Positions 17,833-28,132 of a stretch of 32,875 nucleotides of DNA are shown here, piece by piece. Within the stretch, counting starts at the first letter, position 1; each line of letters opens with the position of its first letter. The stretch is taken from NCBI GenBank assembly GCA_010029175.1, contig RGNC01000003.1, positions 1 through 32,875 on the forward strand. Direction: 5' to 3'. Position numbers and translations under genes: made by a program. Under the pieces are notes generated by a model. That model saw only the letters and a program-made list of their open reading frames with translations. It searched no databases and had not been told where the DNA came from. This DNA comes from Synechococcaceae bacterium WB8_1B_136. GTDB taxonomy: Bacteria > Cyanobacteriota > Cyanobacteriia > PCC-6307 > Cyanobiaceae.

Positions 17833-20237
17833 GGCCGCAGCCCCTTGGCCAGGCCGGCGCCGTTGAAGCCTGGCTGCGTCCGCTGCAACAGGGTCTGCAG
17901 CTGGAGGCCGATCGGGGCTTCGGCAACCTGGAGGGCCGGCGTGAGCGCTTCGGCGACTTTCTGCTCCGCCAGTTGCGGCACCCCCCGGCCGGCCTGTCGC
18001 CCCACCAGCGTGAGGCCCTCGAACAGCTCGCCTCGGGCTATGAGCAATACGCCCAACACAGCCTTGCCTGTCGCCAGAGCCTGGTGCGGCGCACCCGGCA
18101 GACCCTCCATGACCTGCAGCGGGCCCTGCATCCCCCCACGCCCACTGCGGCGCCGCGGTTGCGGTTGCTGAACACCCCGCCAGCTGCGGCTGGGGTGCCG
18201 GTGCCCCTCAGTCCGGACACCCCCCTGGGCCAGATCCGCGGCATTGGCGCGAAAACAGCGGAGAAGTTGGCCGCCCTGGGCCTGTTTGTGGCCCGCGACC
18301 TGCTGCTCCACTACCCGCGCGACTATCTCGACTACGCCAACCTGGTGCGCATCGCCGCCCTGGTGCCCGGCACCACCGCCACCATCGTGGCCACGGTGCG
18401 CCGCACCCACAGCTTCACCAGCCCCCGCAACCCCAACCTCTCGATCCTCGAACTGCAGCTGGCCGACATCACCGGCAAGCTCAAGGTGGCCAAGTTCTTC
18501 GCCGGCAAGCGGTTTTCCTCACCCGCCTGGCTCAAGGCCCAGCAGCGTCAATTTCCCCTGGGCGCCACCGTGGCTGTGAGTGGCCTGGTGAAGGAGACCC
18601 CCTACGGGCCCGCGTTTCAGGATCCGTTGATGGAAGTTCTCGCCAGCCCCCAGGCCCCGGTGCAGAGCGAGCAGATCGGCCGGCTGCTGCCGGTGTACGG
18701 GCTCACCGAGGGCCTTACGGCCGATCGGTTGCGGGCCGCCATCAAACCGGTGCTGGCGGCCGCCGCTGGCTGGGGCGACCATCTGCCGGCAGGGCTGCTG
18801 GAGCAGGAGCGCTTGCTGGATCTGCCCACGGCCCTGGCGCAGCGTTTTGCCCCCATTTATGACCGACTCCCACCCCCTGTCCCGCCCCTGGCCCCGCCGG
18901 TGGCCGGCCACCGCAGCAGCTTGCTGGCCGCCTTCCTGGAGCTGCTGCCCTTTCCCCTCACCGGTGCCCAGCAGCGGGTGCTGGCGGAGATCCGCGCCGA
19001 TCTGGCCCGGGAGCAGCCCATGGCCCGCCTGGTGCAGGGGGATGTGGGCAGCGGCAAGACCGTGGTGGCCATCGCCGCCCTGCTCACCGCCATCGATGCC
19101 GGCTGCCAGGGGGCGCTGATGGCCCCCACGGAGGTGTTGGCGGAGCAGCACTACAACAAGCTCTGCGAGTGGCTGCCGCAGCTGCATGTGAGCTGCGCCC
19201 TGCTCACCGGCTCCACGCCCGTCCGGCGGCGGCGTGAGCTGCTCACGGATCTGGTGAACGGCAACCTGCAGCTGCTGGTGGGCACCCATGCCCTGCTGGA
19301 GGATCCCGTGCAGTTCGCTCGTCTGGGTCTGGTGGTGGTGGATGAGCAGCACCGCTTCGGTGTGGCCCAGCGCAACCGCCTGCTGGACAAGGGTCTGCAG
19401 CCGCATCTGCTCACGATGACGGCCACGCCGATTCCCCGCACCCTGGCCCTCTCGCTCCATGGCGATCTGGAGGTGAGCCAGATCGATGAGCTGCCCCCGG
19501 GGCGGACGCCGATCCGCACTCTGATGCTGGCTGCCGGTGAGCGCGATCAGGCCTATGGCCTGATCCGCCAAGAGGTGGCCAAGGGCCAACGGGCCTATGT
19601 GGTGCTGCCCCTGGTGGAGGAATCGGAAAAGATGGATCTGCGCTCGGCGGTGGAGGTGCACCGCCAGCTGCGGGAGGAGGTGTTCCCCGATCTCAGCGTG
19701 GGCCTGCTGCACGGCCGCATGGCCAGCGCCGAGAAACAGGCCGCCATCGGCGCCTTTGCCCGGGGTGAGAGCCAGGTGTTGGTGAGCACCACGGTGGTGG
19801 AGGTGGGGGTGGATGTGCCCCAGGCGAGCGTGATGGTGATCGAGCACGCCGAGCGCTTCGGCCTGGCCCAGCTGCACCAGCTGCGGGGCCGGGTGGGCCG
19901 GGGGGCGGCCGCCAGCCACTGCCTGCTGATCAACGACAGCCGCAACGCCCTGGCCCGCCAGCGGCTGGAGGTGCTGGTGCACTCCACCGACGGCTTCGAG
20001 ATCGCCGAGATGGACCTGCGGCTGCGGGGGCCGGGGGCGGTGCTGGGCACCCGCCAGAGCGGCCTGCCGGACCTGGCCCTGGCCAGCCTCACCGACGACG
20101 GCGATGTGCTGGAGCAGGCCCGCACGGTGGCCCAGCGGCTGATGGCCAGCGATCCGGATCTGCAACGCCACGAGGCCCTGGCCCGGGTGCTGGCGGAGCA
20201 ACGCCACCGGCTCAGCCAGGGCGCCCGGCTGAACTGA
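17784..20237 (+). CDS. recG: ATP-dependent DNA helicase RecG
   Basis: LVQGDVGSGKTVVAIAAL, MAPTEVLAEQHYNKL, VVVDEQHRFGVAQRNRL, MTATPIPRTLALSLHGDLEVSQIDELPPGRTPI; start uncertain (GTG 17784 or 17682). Confidence 0.95.
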   Translation: MATGQCPAPEPADPSVGPQPLGQAGAVEAWLRPLQQGLQLEADRGFGNLEGRRERFGDFLLRQLRHPPAGLSPHQREALEQLASGYEQYAQHSLACRQSLVRRTRQTLHDLQRALHPPTPTAAPRLRLLNTPPAAAGVPVPLSPDTPLGQIRGIGAKTAEKLAALGLFVARDLLLHYPRDYLDYANLVRIAALVPGTTATIVATVRRTHSFTSPRNPNLSILELQLADITGKLKVAKFFAGKRFSSPAWLKAQQRQFPLGATVAVSGLVKETPYGPAFQDPLMEVLASPQAPVQSEQIGRLLPVYGLTEGLTADRLRAAIKPVLAAAAGWGDHLPAGLLEQERLLDLPTALAQRFAPIYDRLPPPVPPLAPPVAGHRSSLLAAFLELLPFPLTGAQQRVLAEIRADLAREQPMARLVQGDVGSGKTVVAIAALLTAIDAGCQGALMAPTEVLAEQHYNKLCEWLPQLHVSCALLTGSTPVRRRRELLTDLVNGNLQLLVGTHALLEDPVQFARLGLVVVDEQHRFGVAQRNRLLDKGLQPHLLTMTATPIPRTLALSLHGDLEVSQIDELPPGRTPIRTLMLAAGERDQAYGLIRQEVAKGQRAYVVLPLVEESEKMDLRSAVEVHRQLREEVFPDLSVGLLHGRMASAEKQAAIGAFARGESQVLVSTTVVEVGVDVPQASVMVIEHAERFGLAQLHQLRGRVGRGAAASHCLLINDSRNALARQRLEVLVHSTDGFEIAEMDLRLRGPGAVLGTRQSGLPDLALASLTDDGDVLEQARTVAQRLMASDPDLQRHEALARVLAEQRHRLSQGARLN

Positions 20238-20281
20238 CTTGCCTTGCTCTCCAGCGCGCCCCACTCAAGTGCACAGGGTCA

Positions 20282-21121
20282 TCAACTGGCGTCATCGTCA
20301 TGGGCGAAACGGTTGTAGAGGAAGTCGAGGGCGTTGTTTCGCAGTTCGTAGTACTTGGGATCTTCCATGATGTCCTCGCGACTGCGTGGACGCGGGAAAT
20401 CAATCGTGAGCACTTCGCCGATACCGGCGGCGGGTCCGTTGGTCATCATCACCAGCCGATCCGCAAGAAACAGCGCTTCGTCGATGTCGTGGGTGATCAT
20501 CAACACAGTGCATTTCTGGGTGTTCCAGATCTGCAGCAGTTCCTCCTGCAATTCCTCCTTCGTGATCGCATCCAGGGCGCCGAAGGGTTCATCGAGGATC
20601 AGCACCTCCGGCCGGATCGCCAGGGCACGGGCGATGGCCACCCGCTGTTTCATGCCGCCGGAGAGTTGGCTGATGGTCTTCTCGGCCGCTGCCGTGAGTC
20701 CCACCATGGCCAGGTGTTCCATCACGATGTCGCGTTTCTCGCGTTCGCTCAGCTCGGGCTTCACGGATTCGATGGCGAGAGCCACGTTGTCGTAGGCGCT
20801 GAGCCAGGGCAGCAGCGCATAGCCCTGGAACACCACCATGCGATCGGGGCCGGGCCGCTGGATCGGTGCCCCCTTGAGCAGCACCTGGCCACTGGTGGGC
20901 TTGGCAAAGCCGGACACGGTGTTGAGCAGGGTGCTCTTGCCGCAGCCGGAATGGCCGATCACACAGATGAATTCCCCGGCTTCCACGTTGAAGTTGATGT
21001 TCTCCAGCACGGGATAGGGACCCTTGGGCGTGGGGTAGGCCAACCCCATCCCCTCGAAGCGAAGCAGAGGTTCGGCCTGGGAGGCGTTCGGGCGGTCGTG
21101 GATCGAGAGCGTGGCGGTCAT
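20282..21121 (-). CDS. nrtD: Nitrate ABC transporter ATP-binding protein NrtD
   Basis: GHSGCGKSTLLNTVSGFAKPTSGQVLLKG, LSGGMKQRVAIARALAIRPEVLILDEPFGALDAITKEELQEELL; last gene of nrtABCD. Confidence 0.9.
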   Translation of the reverse strand: MTATLSIHDRPNASQAEPLLRFEGMGLAYPTPKGPYPVLENINFNVEAGEFICVIGHSGCGKSTLLNTVSGFAKPTSGQVLLKGAPIQRPGPDRMVVFQGYALLPWLSAYDNVALAIESVKPELSEREKRDIVMEHLAMVGLTAAAEKTISQLSGGMKQRVAIARALAIRPEVLILDEPFGALDAITKEELQEELLQIWNTQKCTVLMITHDIDEALFLADRLVMMTNGPAAGIGEVLTIDFPRPRSREDIMEDPKYYELRNNALDFLYNRFAHDDDAS

Positions 21122-23118
21122 GATGCGGCGTTGGTGATGGGGGCAGGCACGCCGATCGGGATCTCGGCGATGCTGAAGTCCTTGTGGATCGAGAGCTGGT
21201 TGAGGTAGCCGATCGGGTCGTCGGCGTTGAAGGGAACCCCGTCGAACAGGGCGATGCCGCCCCGCTGGTACGACACGTCGTCGAAGCCCAGTTCGCGGGC
21301 CGCGGTGCTGTAGACACCCACCGAACACACCCGCTCGAGAATTTCCACGTAGTTGCGGGGAAAGGGAATCTCGCTCCAGCGGGCCAGCTGGGTGAGGATC
21401 CAGAGGTGCTCACTGCGGCTGGGGCGATTCACCCCGGGGCCGAAGAACAGGGTGTGGGGTGCCGCCTCTGTGTCGTCGCAGCAGCCGGCAGCCACCCCGA
21501 AGCGGATCAATTCCGGCTTCATGCCCAGGTAGCGGCGGTCGCTGAGCAGAAGGCTGAGCTCGTTCCAATGGGCCGGATCGGCGCAGTAGCGGCAGGCCTC
21601 CAGCAGTGCCTTGGTGAGGGCGATGTGGGTGTTGGGATAGGCCAGGGCCCAGTCCTCCCGGGCGCCGAGCACCTTGCCTGGATGGCCCGACCAGATCTCC
21701 AGGTCGCCCACGATCGGGAAGCCATGCCGTTCCCGCTCGGCGCGCACGTTCCACGGTTCACCCACGCAGTAGCCATCGATGGAGCCGTCCTTGAGGTCGG
21801 CCAGCATCTGGGCCGGTGGCAGGGTCTGCAGGTGCACGTCGCGGTCGGGGTCGATCGCGTTCGACGCCAGCCAGTAGCGCAGCAGGACGTTGTGCATCGA
21901 GGCCGGATGCACGATGCCCAGGGTGTGGGGTTCGCGGTTGGTGCGCAGCAGGTAGTCGCGATAGTCGGCCACGCTGCGCACCCCCTGTTCCGCCAGGCGG
22001 CTGGCCAGGGTGATGCCGTTGCCGTTGCGGCTGAGGGTGAGGGCTGTCACCACCGGAGTGGGTTCGCCGCCGTGGCCGCCCGCCGTCATCCAGGTGGGCA
22101 TGCCGGAGGGCATCAACGCCGCATCCAGGGTGCCGTCCAGGAGTCCGTCGGTGATGCCGCGCCAGCTGGTTTCGCGCACCAGCTGCACCCCATCGAGGCC
22201 ATGCTTGGCGAAGAGACCCTTGGCCTCGGCCACCGCCATCGGCGCGCAGGCGGCGAGGGGGATGAAGCCCAGATCCAGGTTCACTTTCTCCAGGCCATGG
22301 CGGGCCAGCACCTTGTGGGGCTTGGCCTGCCACTGCTTCACCCGCTTCTGGCGGTTGAGGAAGTAGATGATTTCGGAGCGCAGGCTGTAGTAGCTCGGGT
22401 GGTGCACCACCGTGAGCCGCTGCCGTGGCCGTGGGATGTCCACCTCGAGGATGCCGCCGATCTTCGAGCCCGGCCCGTTGGTGAGCATCACGATCCGATC
22501 GGAGAGCAGCACGGCCTCATCCACGTCGTGGGTCACCATCACCGCGGTGAGCTCATGCTCATTGCAGATCTGCATCAGCTTCTCCTGCAGATTGCCGCGG
22601 GTGAGTGCATCGAGGGCGCCGAATGGTTCATCCAGCAGCAGCAACTTGGGCTTGATCGCCAGGGCACGGGCGATGGCCACCCGCTGGCGCATGCCGCCCG
22701 AAAGCTGCAGCGGCGGTTTTTCGGCGGCATGGGCCAGGCCCACCATGGCAATGTGCTCCTCCACCACGGCATCGCGCTCGCTGCGGGCGAGGTCGGGCAT
22801 CACCTCATCCACTGCCAGGGCAATGTTCTCGCGCACCGTGAGCCACGGCAGCAGCGAGTAGTTCTGAAACACCACCATCTTGTCGGGGCCTGGGCGCTTC
22901 ACGCTTTCGCCCTCCAGCAGAACCGTGCCGCCGGTGGGTCGATCCAGACCGGCGATCATGTTGAGCAGGGTGCTCTTGCCGCAGCCGGAATGGCCGATCA
23001 GCGATACGAATTCACCCTTGCGGATCTCAAGGTCGATGCCCTTGAGGGCCAGATAGTTGCCGCCTCCCTTCAGCGGGAAGTCCTTGGCGACGTCCTGAAC
23101 AGCGACCAGTGTTGTCAT
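21118..23118 (-). CDS. nrtC: Nitrate ABC transporter NrtC (ATPase fused to NrtA-like substrate-binding domain)
   Basis: N-terminal ABC ATPase (GHSGCGKSTLLNMIAGLDRPTGGTVLLEG) plus C-terminal NrtA-like domain (LDLGFIPLAACAPMAVAEAKGLFAKHGLDGVQLVRETSW). Confidence 0.93.
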   Translation of the reverse strand: MTTLVAVQDVAKDFPLKGGGNYLALKGIDLEIRKGEFVSLIGHSGCGKSTLLNMIAGLDRPTGGTVLLEGESVKRPGPDKMVVFQNYSLLPWLTVRENIALAVDEVMPDLARSERDAVVEEHIAMVGLAHAAEKPPLQLSGGMRQRVAIARALAIKPKLLLLDEPFGALDALTRGNLQEKLMQICNEHELTAVMVTHDVDEAVLLSDRIVMLTNGPGSKIGGILEVDIPRPRQRLTVVHHPSYYSLRSEIIYFLNRQKRVKQWQAKPHKVLARHGLEKVNLDLGFIPLAACAPMAVAEAKGLFAKHGLDGVQLVRETSWRGITDGLLDGTLDAALMPSGMPTWMTAGGHGGEPTPVVTALTLSRNGNGITLASRLAEQGVRSVADYRDYLLRTNREPHTLGIVHPASMHNVLLRYWLASNAIDPDRDVHLQTLPPAQMLADLKDGSIDGYCVGEPWNVRAERERHGFPIVGDLEIWSGHPGKVLGAREDWALAYPNTHIALTKALLEACRYCADPAHWNELSLLLSDRRYLGMKPELIRFGVAAGCCDDTEAAPHTLFFGPGVNRPSRSEHLWILTQLARWSEIPFPRNYVEILERVCSVGVYSTAARELGFDDVSYQRGGIALFDGVPFNADDPIGYLNQLSIHKDFSIAEIPIGVPAPITNAAS

Positions 23119-23162
23119 GTCGTGATTGGAGTGTGGAGTGCAGATGGGCCAGGTGGATCCAC

Positions 23163-23984
23163 TCAGCGGCCAGTGGCGATACGCGTCTGCAGCCAGGCCA
23201 TCAGGCGATCCAGAATCAGGCCAATGGCGCCGATCCAGATCACTCCCAGCACGATGTCGGACACATATCCGTTCTGATTGGCGTCCCAGATGAAGAAGCC
23301 GATGCCGGGCGTGCCGGGCATCACGATCTCAGCGGCGATGATCGCCAACCAGGCCAGGCCGATCGAGATGCGCAGGCCGGTGAAGATGTAGGGGAGGGCG
23401 GAAGGAATCAGGATCTTGGTGAAGAATCTCTTGCGCGACATCTGCAGCACCAGGGCCACGTTGCGGTAATCCTGCGGGATCTGTCGCACGCCCTCAGCTG
23501 TGTTGATCAGAATCGGCCAGATTGAGGTGATGAAGATCACGAAGATGGCCGCTGGCTGGTTCTGTTGAAACATCACCAGAGCGATCGGCACCCAAGCCAG
23601 CGGTGCCACCATCCGCAGGAACTGAAACAGCGGATCGAAGGCACGGTTGAGGGCCTGGTTTAGGCCCACTGCGATGCCAACTCCAATGCCCACCACAGCC
23701 GCCAGTGTGTAGCCCATGGCCACACGGCTCAGGCTGCTCATCGTGTGCAGGAACAGGCCTTTGTCGAGTCCTCCGCGATCGAAGAAGGGGTAGAGCAGCA
23801 GTTCACGGGTGCGCTCTTCTGTCCAGAGGCTAAGGGGACCGGAGAGTTTGGTGAAGCCGAGGCTGGCGCTGAGCTGCCAGAACAGCAAGAAGCCACCGAT
23901 TCCCAATAAGGGTGGCAGGATGGTTTTGCGGCTGCGCTTCCACCACTGGGCAACGTTGAAACCTGAGCTGGTAACTGTTGACAT
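23163..23984 (-). CDS. nrtB: Nitrate ABC transporter permease NrtB
   Basis: Binding-protein-dependent permease; MVAPLAWVPIALVMFQQNQPAAIFVIFITSIWPILINTAEGVRQIPQDY; between nrtA and nrtC. Confidence 0.92.
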   Translation of the reverse strand: MSTVTSSGFNVAQWWKRSRKTILPPLLGIGGFLLFWQLSASLGFTKLSGPLSLWTEERTRELLLYPFFDRGGLDKGLFLHTMSSLSRVAMGYTLAAVVGIGVGIAVGLNQALNRAFDPLFQFLRMVAPLAWVPIALVMFQQNQPAAIFVIFITSIWPILINTAEGVRQIPQDYRNVALVLQMSRKRFFTKILIPSALPYIFTGLRISIGLAWLAIIAAEIVMPGTPGIGFFIWDANQNGYVSDIVLGVIWIGAIGLILDRLMAWLQTRIATGR

Positions 23985-24049
23985 GGAAGTGTTCTCGAGA
24001 GGGGAGAAATGGAGATCGGTTGGGGGCGCAACTTCCCTGGTTTTCTTGG

Positions 24050-24073
24050 AAGGGGGCCCGCTCGGGCTCCCTT
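24050..24073 (-). promoter_or_regulatory. nrtA-nrtB intercistronic stem-loop
   Basis: Inverted repeat AAGGGAGCCC-GAGC-GGGCCCCCTT (minus strand), nine pairs and one mismatch, just 3' of the nrtA stop. Confidence 0.6.
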
Positions 24074-24078
24074 TTGCG

Positions 24079-25431
24079 TCAGCTCTTGATCTTGAGGCTG
24101 CTCAGATAGGCCTGGGGATTGCTGGGGTCGTAGATCGTTCCGTCGAAAAACACCTCCTTGCCACGGCTGGGCGACGTTGGAATGTCCTTGGCCGGAAGCC
24201 CCAACTCCTTGGCGGCCTTCAACCAGAGGTCGTCACGGACAACACGGTTGTTGATGGCTTCGGCCTGCTGGATGCTGTCTACGGTGCCGGGGTAGAACTT
24301 CCAGCGGAGAGATTCAATCAGGAACCACAGGGTGAGGCTCTTGTAGGGGTAGGAGATCACCCCTCGGTCGCTGTTCCAGTAGAGCGGCCCCAGCTTCGGG
24401 TTCGTTTCGCGTGTGCCATTGGCACCGATCCTGTACTGACCCTTGAGGGATTCTTGCAGCACTGAAACGGGTACGTTGTACCACTTTCTGGAACTAAGAA
24501 TCTTTGCTGCCTCATCTTTGTTTTCCGCTTTGTCGAGCCACATCTGCGCTTCGATCAAGCCCTTGAGCAGTGCAACGGCAGCCTTGGGATGCTTGTTCAC
24601 CCAGTCTGAACGAACAGCCAGGTATTCCTCAGGGTGTACCTTCCAGATCTGTGCGGTGGTGGCTGCGAGGTAGCCCACGTTGTCCTTGGCGATGCGGGAA
24701 GGCCAGGGATCTCCTGTCGAAAAGGCCTCCATCGTGCCGTTTTTCATGCCTTGCAGTGTTTCTGGAGCCGGCACAGTGAGGAGTTCCACGTCCTTGTTGG
24801 GATTCACGCCGCCAGCGGCCAGCCAGTAACGGATCCAGATGTCCTGGTTGGCCTTCGGGAAGGTGTAGGCGGCCCGGAACTTACGGCCTTCCTTCTGGCT
24901 AAACGTCTTGAAGAAGCCATTTGAAGTCTTCTTCAGGTCGTAGCTGAGATTGCCATCCTTCACCGAATTTGCCGCAGCGATGCCATTGCCCTGGCTCATC
25001 AGCATCGCGAGCACAACCATCGGTACTTTTTTGCCATTGGTGATGGCGCCTTCACTGATCATCTGGGGCATGGGCAGCTGCCACTGACCGCCGTCGATTC
25101 CACCCCCGGCTGACCCCAACACCACGTTGTCGCGTGCTGCGGCCCAGCTCGCCTGCTTGCTTAACTTCACATCCAACCCATGCTTTGAAAAGAAGCCTTT
25201 CTCCACACCCACCACAAGGGGTGCAGCTTCAAGAATCGGCACAAAACCGAGATTGACTGTCCCGGTTTCCAGCTGGCTGGCAGCTTGGCTGTTGACAGCT
25301 GTTTGTGGCGAAGATCCTGAAGCGCCCCCAGTGCCGGTCTTGCTGGGGGGGTTACCCATGCAGCTTGTCAGCAGAATCGAGCTGGAGAGTGTCCCGGCGA
25401 TTAGAGCCAGACAGGTGTGACGCTTTGTCAT
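24079..25431 (-). CDS. nrtA: Nitrate ABC transporter substrate-binding lipoprotein NrtA
   Basis: Lipobox LLTSC in MTKRHTCLALIAGTLSSSILLTSCMG; LGFVPILEAAPLVVGVEKGFFSKHGLDVKLSKQASWAAARDNVVLGSAGGGIDGGQWQLPMPQMI. Confidence 0.92.
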   Translation of the reverse strand: MTKRHTCLALIAGTLSSSILLTSCMGNPPSKTGTGGASGSSPQTAVNSQAASQLETGTVNLGFVPILEAAPLVVGVEKGFFSKHGLDVKLSKQASWAAARDNVVLGSAGGGIDGGQWQLPMPQMISEGAITNGKKVPMVVLAMLMSQGNGIAAANSVKDGNLSYDLKKTSNGFFKTFSQKEGRKFRAAYTFPKANQDIWIRYWLAAGGVNPNKDVELLTVPAPETLQGMKNGTMEAFSTGDPWPSRIAKDNVGYLAATTAQIWKVHPEEYLAVRSDWVNKHPKAAVALLKGLIEAQMWLDKAENKDEAAKILSSRKWYNVPVSVLQESLKGQYRIGANGTRETNPKLGPLYWNSDRGVISYPYKSLTLWFLIESLRWKFYPGTVDSIQQAEAINNRVVRDDLWLKAAKELGLPAKDIPTSPSRGKEVFFDGTIYDPSNPQAYLSSLKIKS

Positions 25432-25626
25432 GGTGAAATGGATCGGTGTGGGAGGTGTTGGCGCTGAAAGTTGAGGGTCAGCCAATATGACTAACCCTTG
25501 GTCTCTAGGCTGCTAACTATCCTTAGTGGCATAAGAAATGCCGGGAAGGGAAGGTTGAGACCCCAGGAATCGGATCCGCCGGAACGTTAGGAAGTGCGTC
25601 TGTTCCCTTGGGGCGGCTTGGCCTGC

Positions 25627-25660
25627 AGTGGTTCTGACTGTGGTGATAAGTTGCGATTAT
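25627..25660. repeat. Degenerate direct repeat, copy 1
   Basis: AGTGGTTCTGACTGTGGTGATAAGTTGCGATTAT, similar to 25811-25844. Confidence 0.5.
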
Positions 25661-25810
25661 GGTTGGCCGTGACTGGTTGTCGGTTGCCAACTTCTGGCAG
25701 TCTCCAGCTGTGATGGGCTTCCCTCTAGTCTCAAACGATCGTCATCTCCGTGATCAAGCGGTCGCGGAAGATTAGAAGCTGTCTGAGAGGTGCTGGGTCG
25801 GTTGGTTCTC

Positions 25811-25844
25811 AGTGTTCCTGACTGTGTTGATCAGTCTTGGTTAT
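25811..25844. repeat. Degenerate direct repeat, copy 2
   Basis: AGTGTTCCTGACTGTGTTGATCAGTCTTGGTTAT, similar to 25627-25660, offset 184 bp. Confidence 0.5.
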
Positions 25845-25854
25845 CTGGGCTGAA

Positions 25855-26034
25855 TCATCTGCCGGGCTGCCACAGGCGTCCTGGCAGCACCAGCCAGAAG
25901 CCGAGCACCATCGCCAGCATCAGCAGAAAGCGGGCACTTAGGAAGCGAATCACGTTTTCACGCGTCAGCAGTGTGGCCTCGAAGGCCTGCAGGTGCTGCT
26001 GCAGCGTTCTCCACCATTGCAGGGGCATAGCCAT
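25855..26034 (-). CDS. Small putative membrane protein
   Basis: MAMPLQWWRTLQQHLQAFEATLLTRENVIRFLSARFLLMLAMVLGFWLVLPGRLWQPGR; one clear hydrophobic segment; fills the sigma factor-nrtA gap on the same strand. Confidence 0.45.
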   Translation of the reverse strand: MAMPLQWWRTLQQHLQAFEATLLTRENVIRFLSARFLLMLAMVLGFWLVLPGRLWQPGR

Positions 26035-26123
26035 TTTCCTGGGGCCACCGATGTGTGGTGTGGCTACCCAAGTCAGCGGCAAATTAGGCAGCCCGGGTTG
26101 GCTGTTGGGGCGGTTCGCTCCAG

Positions 26124-27116
<993 letters not shown>

Positions 27117-27237
27117 GGGCTGGAGCCTTGGGCAAGATCAGAGTTGCGAAACCATAGAGGGCGCCGGCGGTTAACTGACGATCTCCCCCAGAACTGGTTT
27201 CGGCTATCTACGCTGCCCGCTAATTCATCTGCTCCCG

Positions 27238-28107
27238 GTGGCCGCGCTTCGGCTTCGCGATCACCCCAGCTACTGCGGCCAACGGGTTGTTCTGGCCACC
27301 ATGCACGGCAAGGAGCGAGCCATGGGCCGGCCCTTCCGCCATGCTCTGGGGGTGGAGCTGGTGCTGCCCTCCAACCTCAATACGGACAGCCTGGGCACCT
27401 TCTCCGGGGAGACAGCCCGCCCGGCCGATGCCGCCAGCACCTGCCGGAACAAGGCTGAGGCTGGCATGGCCATCACCGGTTTGCCGTTGGGCCTGGCCAG
27501 CGAGGGCAGTTTCGGCCCGCATCCGGCCGTTCCGCTGGTGGCGGTGGGCCACGAATGGATGACCTTCGTGGATGGCGCTCAGGGGTTGGCGATCACGGAG
27601 CAGCTTCTCTGCTGGCGCACCAATTTCAGCCACTGCCTTCTGGCTCCAGGGGAGGATCCAGCGGCCTGGCTCCAGCGGGTGGGCTTCCCGACCCATGCCG
27701 TGATCGTGCGTCCCAACGGCCTTGGTGCCGCGGTGGCCAAGGGGCTTCAATTCCTCGACCAGCTCACGGCGGCAGTGCAATGGGCCGCCGCCCACTCCAA
27801 CGACGGCAGCGTTCTGCTGGAGACGGACATGCGCGCCCACCTGAATCCCACCCGGATGGCGAGCCTCCGCCGCCTGGCCTTCCGCCTGGCACGCCGGATT
27901 CGCAGCCGCTGTCCAGCCTGTTCAGCCCCGGGCTGGGGGTGGATGGATCGCATCAGCGGCTTGCCCTGCCGCTGGTGCGGTGCACCCACTCCGCTGACCC
28001 AGTTTGAGCTGCACGGTTGTGCTGCCTGTGGTCACCGCCAGCATCACCCGCGCCGGGACGGCATGGTGACCGCCGATCCTGGCCAGTGCCCTGACTGCAA
28101 CCCTTAG
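27238..28107 (+). CDS. DUF6671 family protein with C-terminal Zn-ribbon-like cysteines
   Basis: VLATMHGKERAMGRPFRHALGVELVLPSNLNTDSLGTFSGE...KAEAGMAITGLPLGLASEGSFGPHP; CPAC...CRWC...CAAC...CPDC. Confidence 0.75.
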   Translation: MAALRLRDHPSYCGQRVVLATMHGKERAMGRPFRHALGVELVLPSNLNTDSLGTFSGETARPADAASTCRNKAEAGMAITGLPLGLASEGSFGPHPAVPLVAVGHEWMTFVDGAQGLAITEQLLCWRTNFSHCLLAPGEDPAAWLQRVGFPTHAVIVRPNGLGAAVAKGLQFLDQLTAAVQWAAAHSNDGSVLLETDMRAHLNPTRMASLRRLAFRLARRIRSRCPACSAPGWGWMDRISGLPCRWCGAPTPLTQFELHGCAACGHRQHHPRRDGMVTADPGQCPDCNP

Positions 28108-28132
28108 GACGCCGCTGGTCGGTCCGCCTGGT

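Noticed and set aside
18519-20264. 581-aa minus-strand ORF
   Set aside because: Antisense to recG; no recognisable motif.
21184-23277. 697-aa plus-strand ORF
   Set aside because: Antisense to nrtC; His/Gln/Gly-rich shadow frame.
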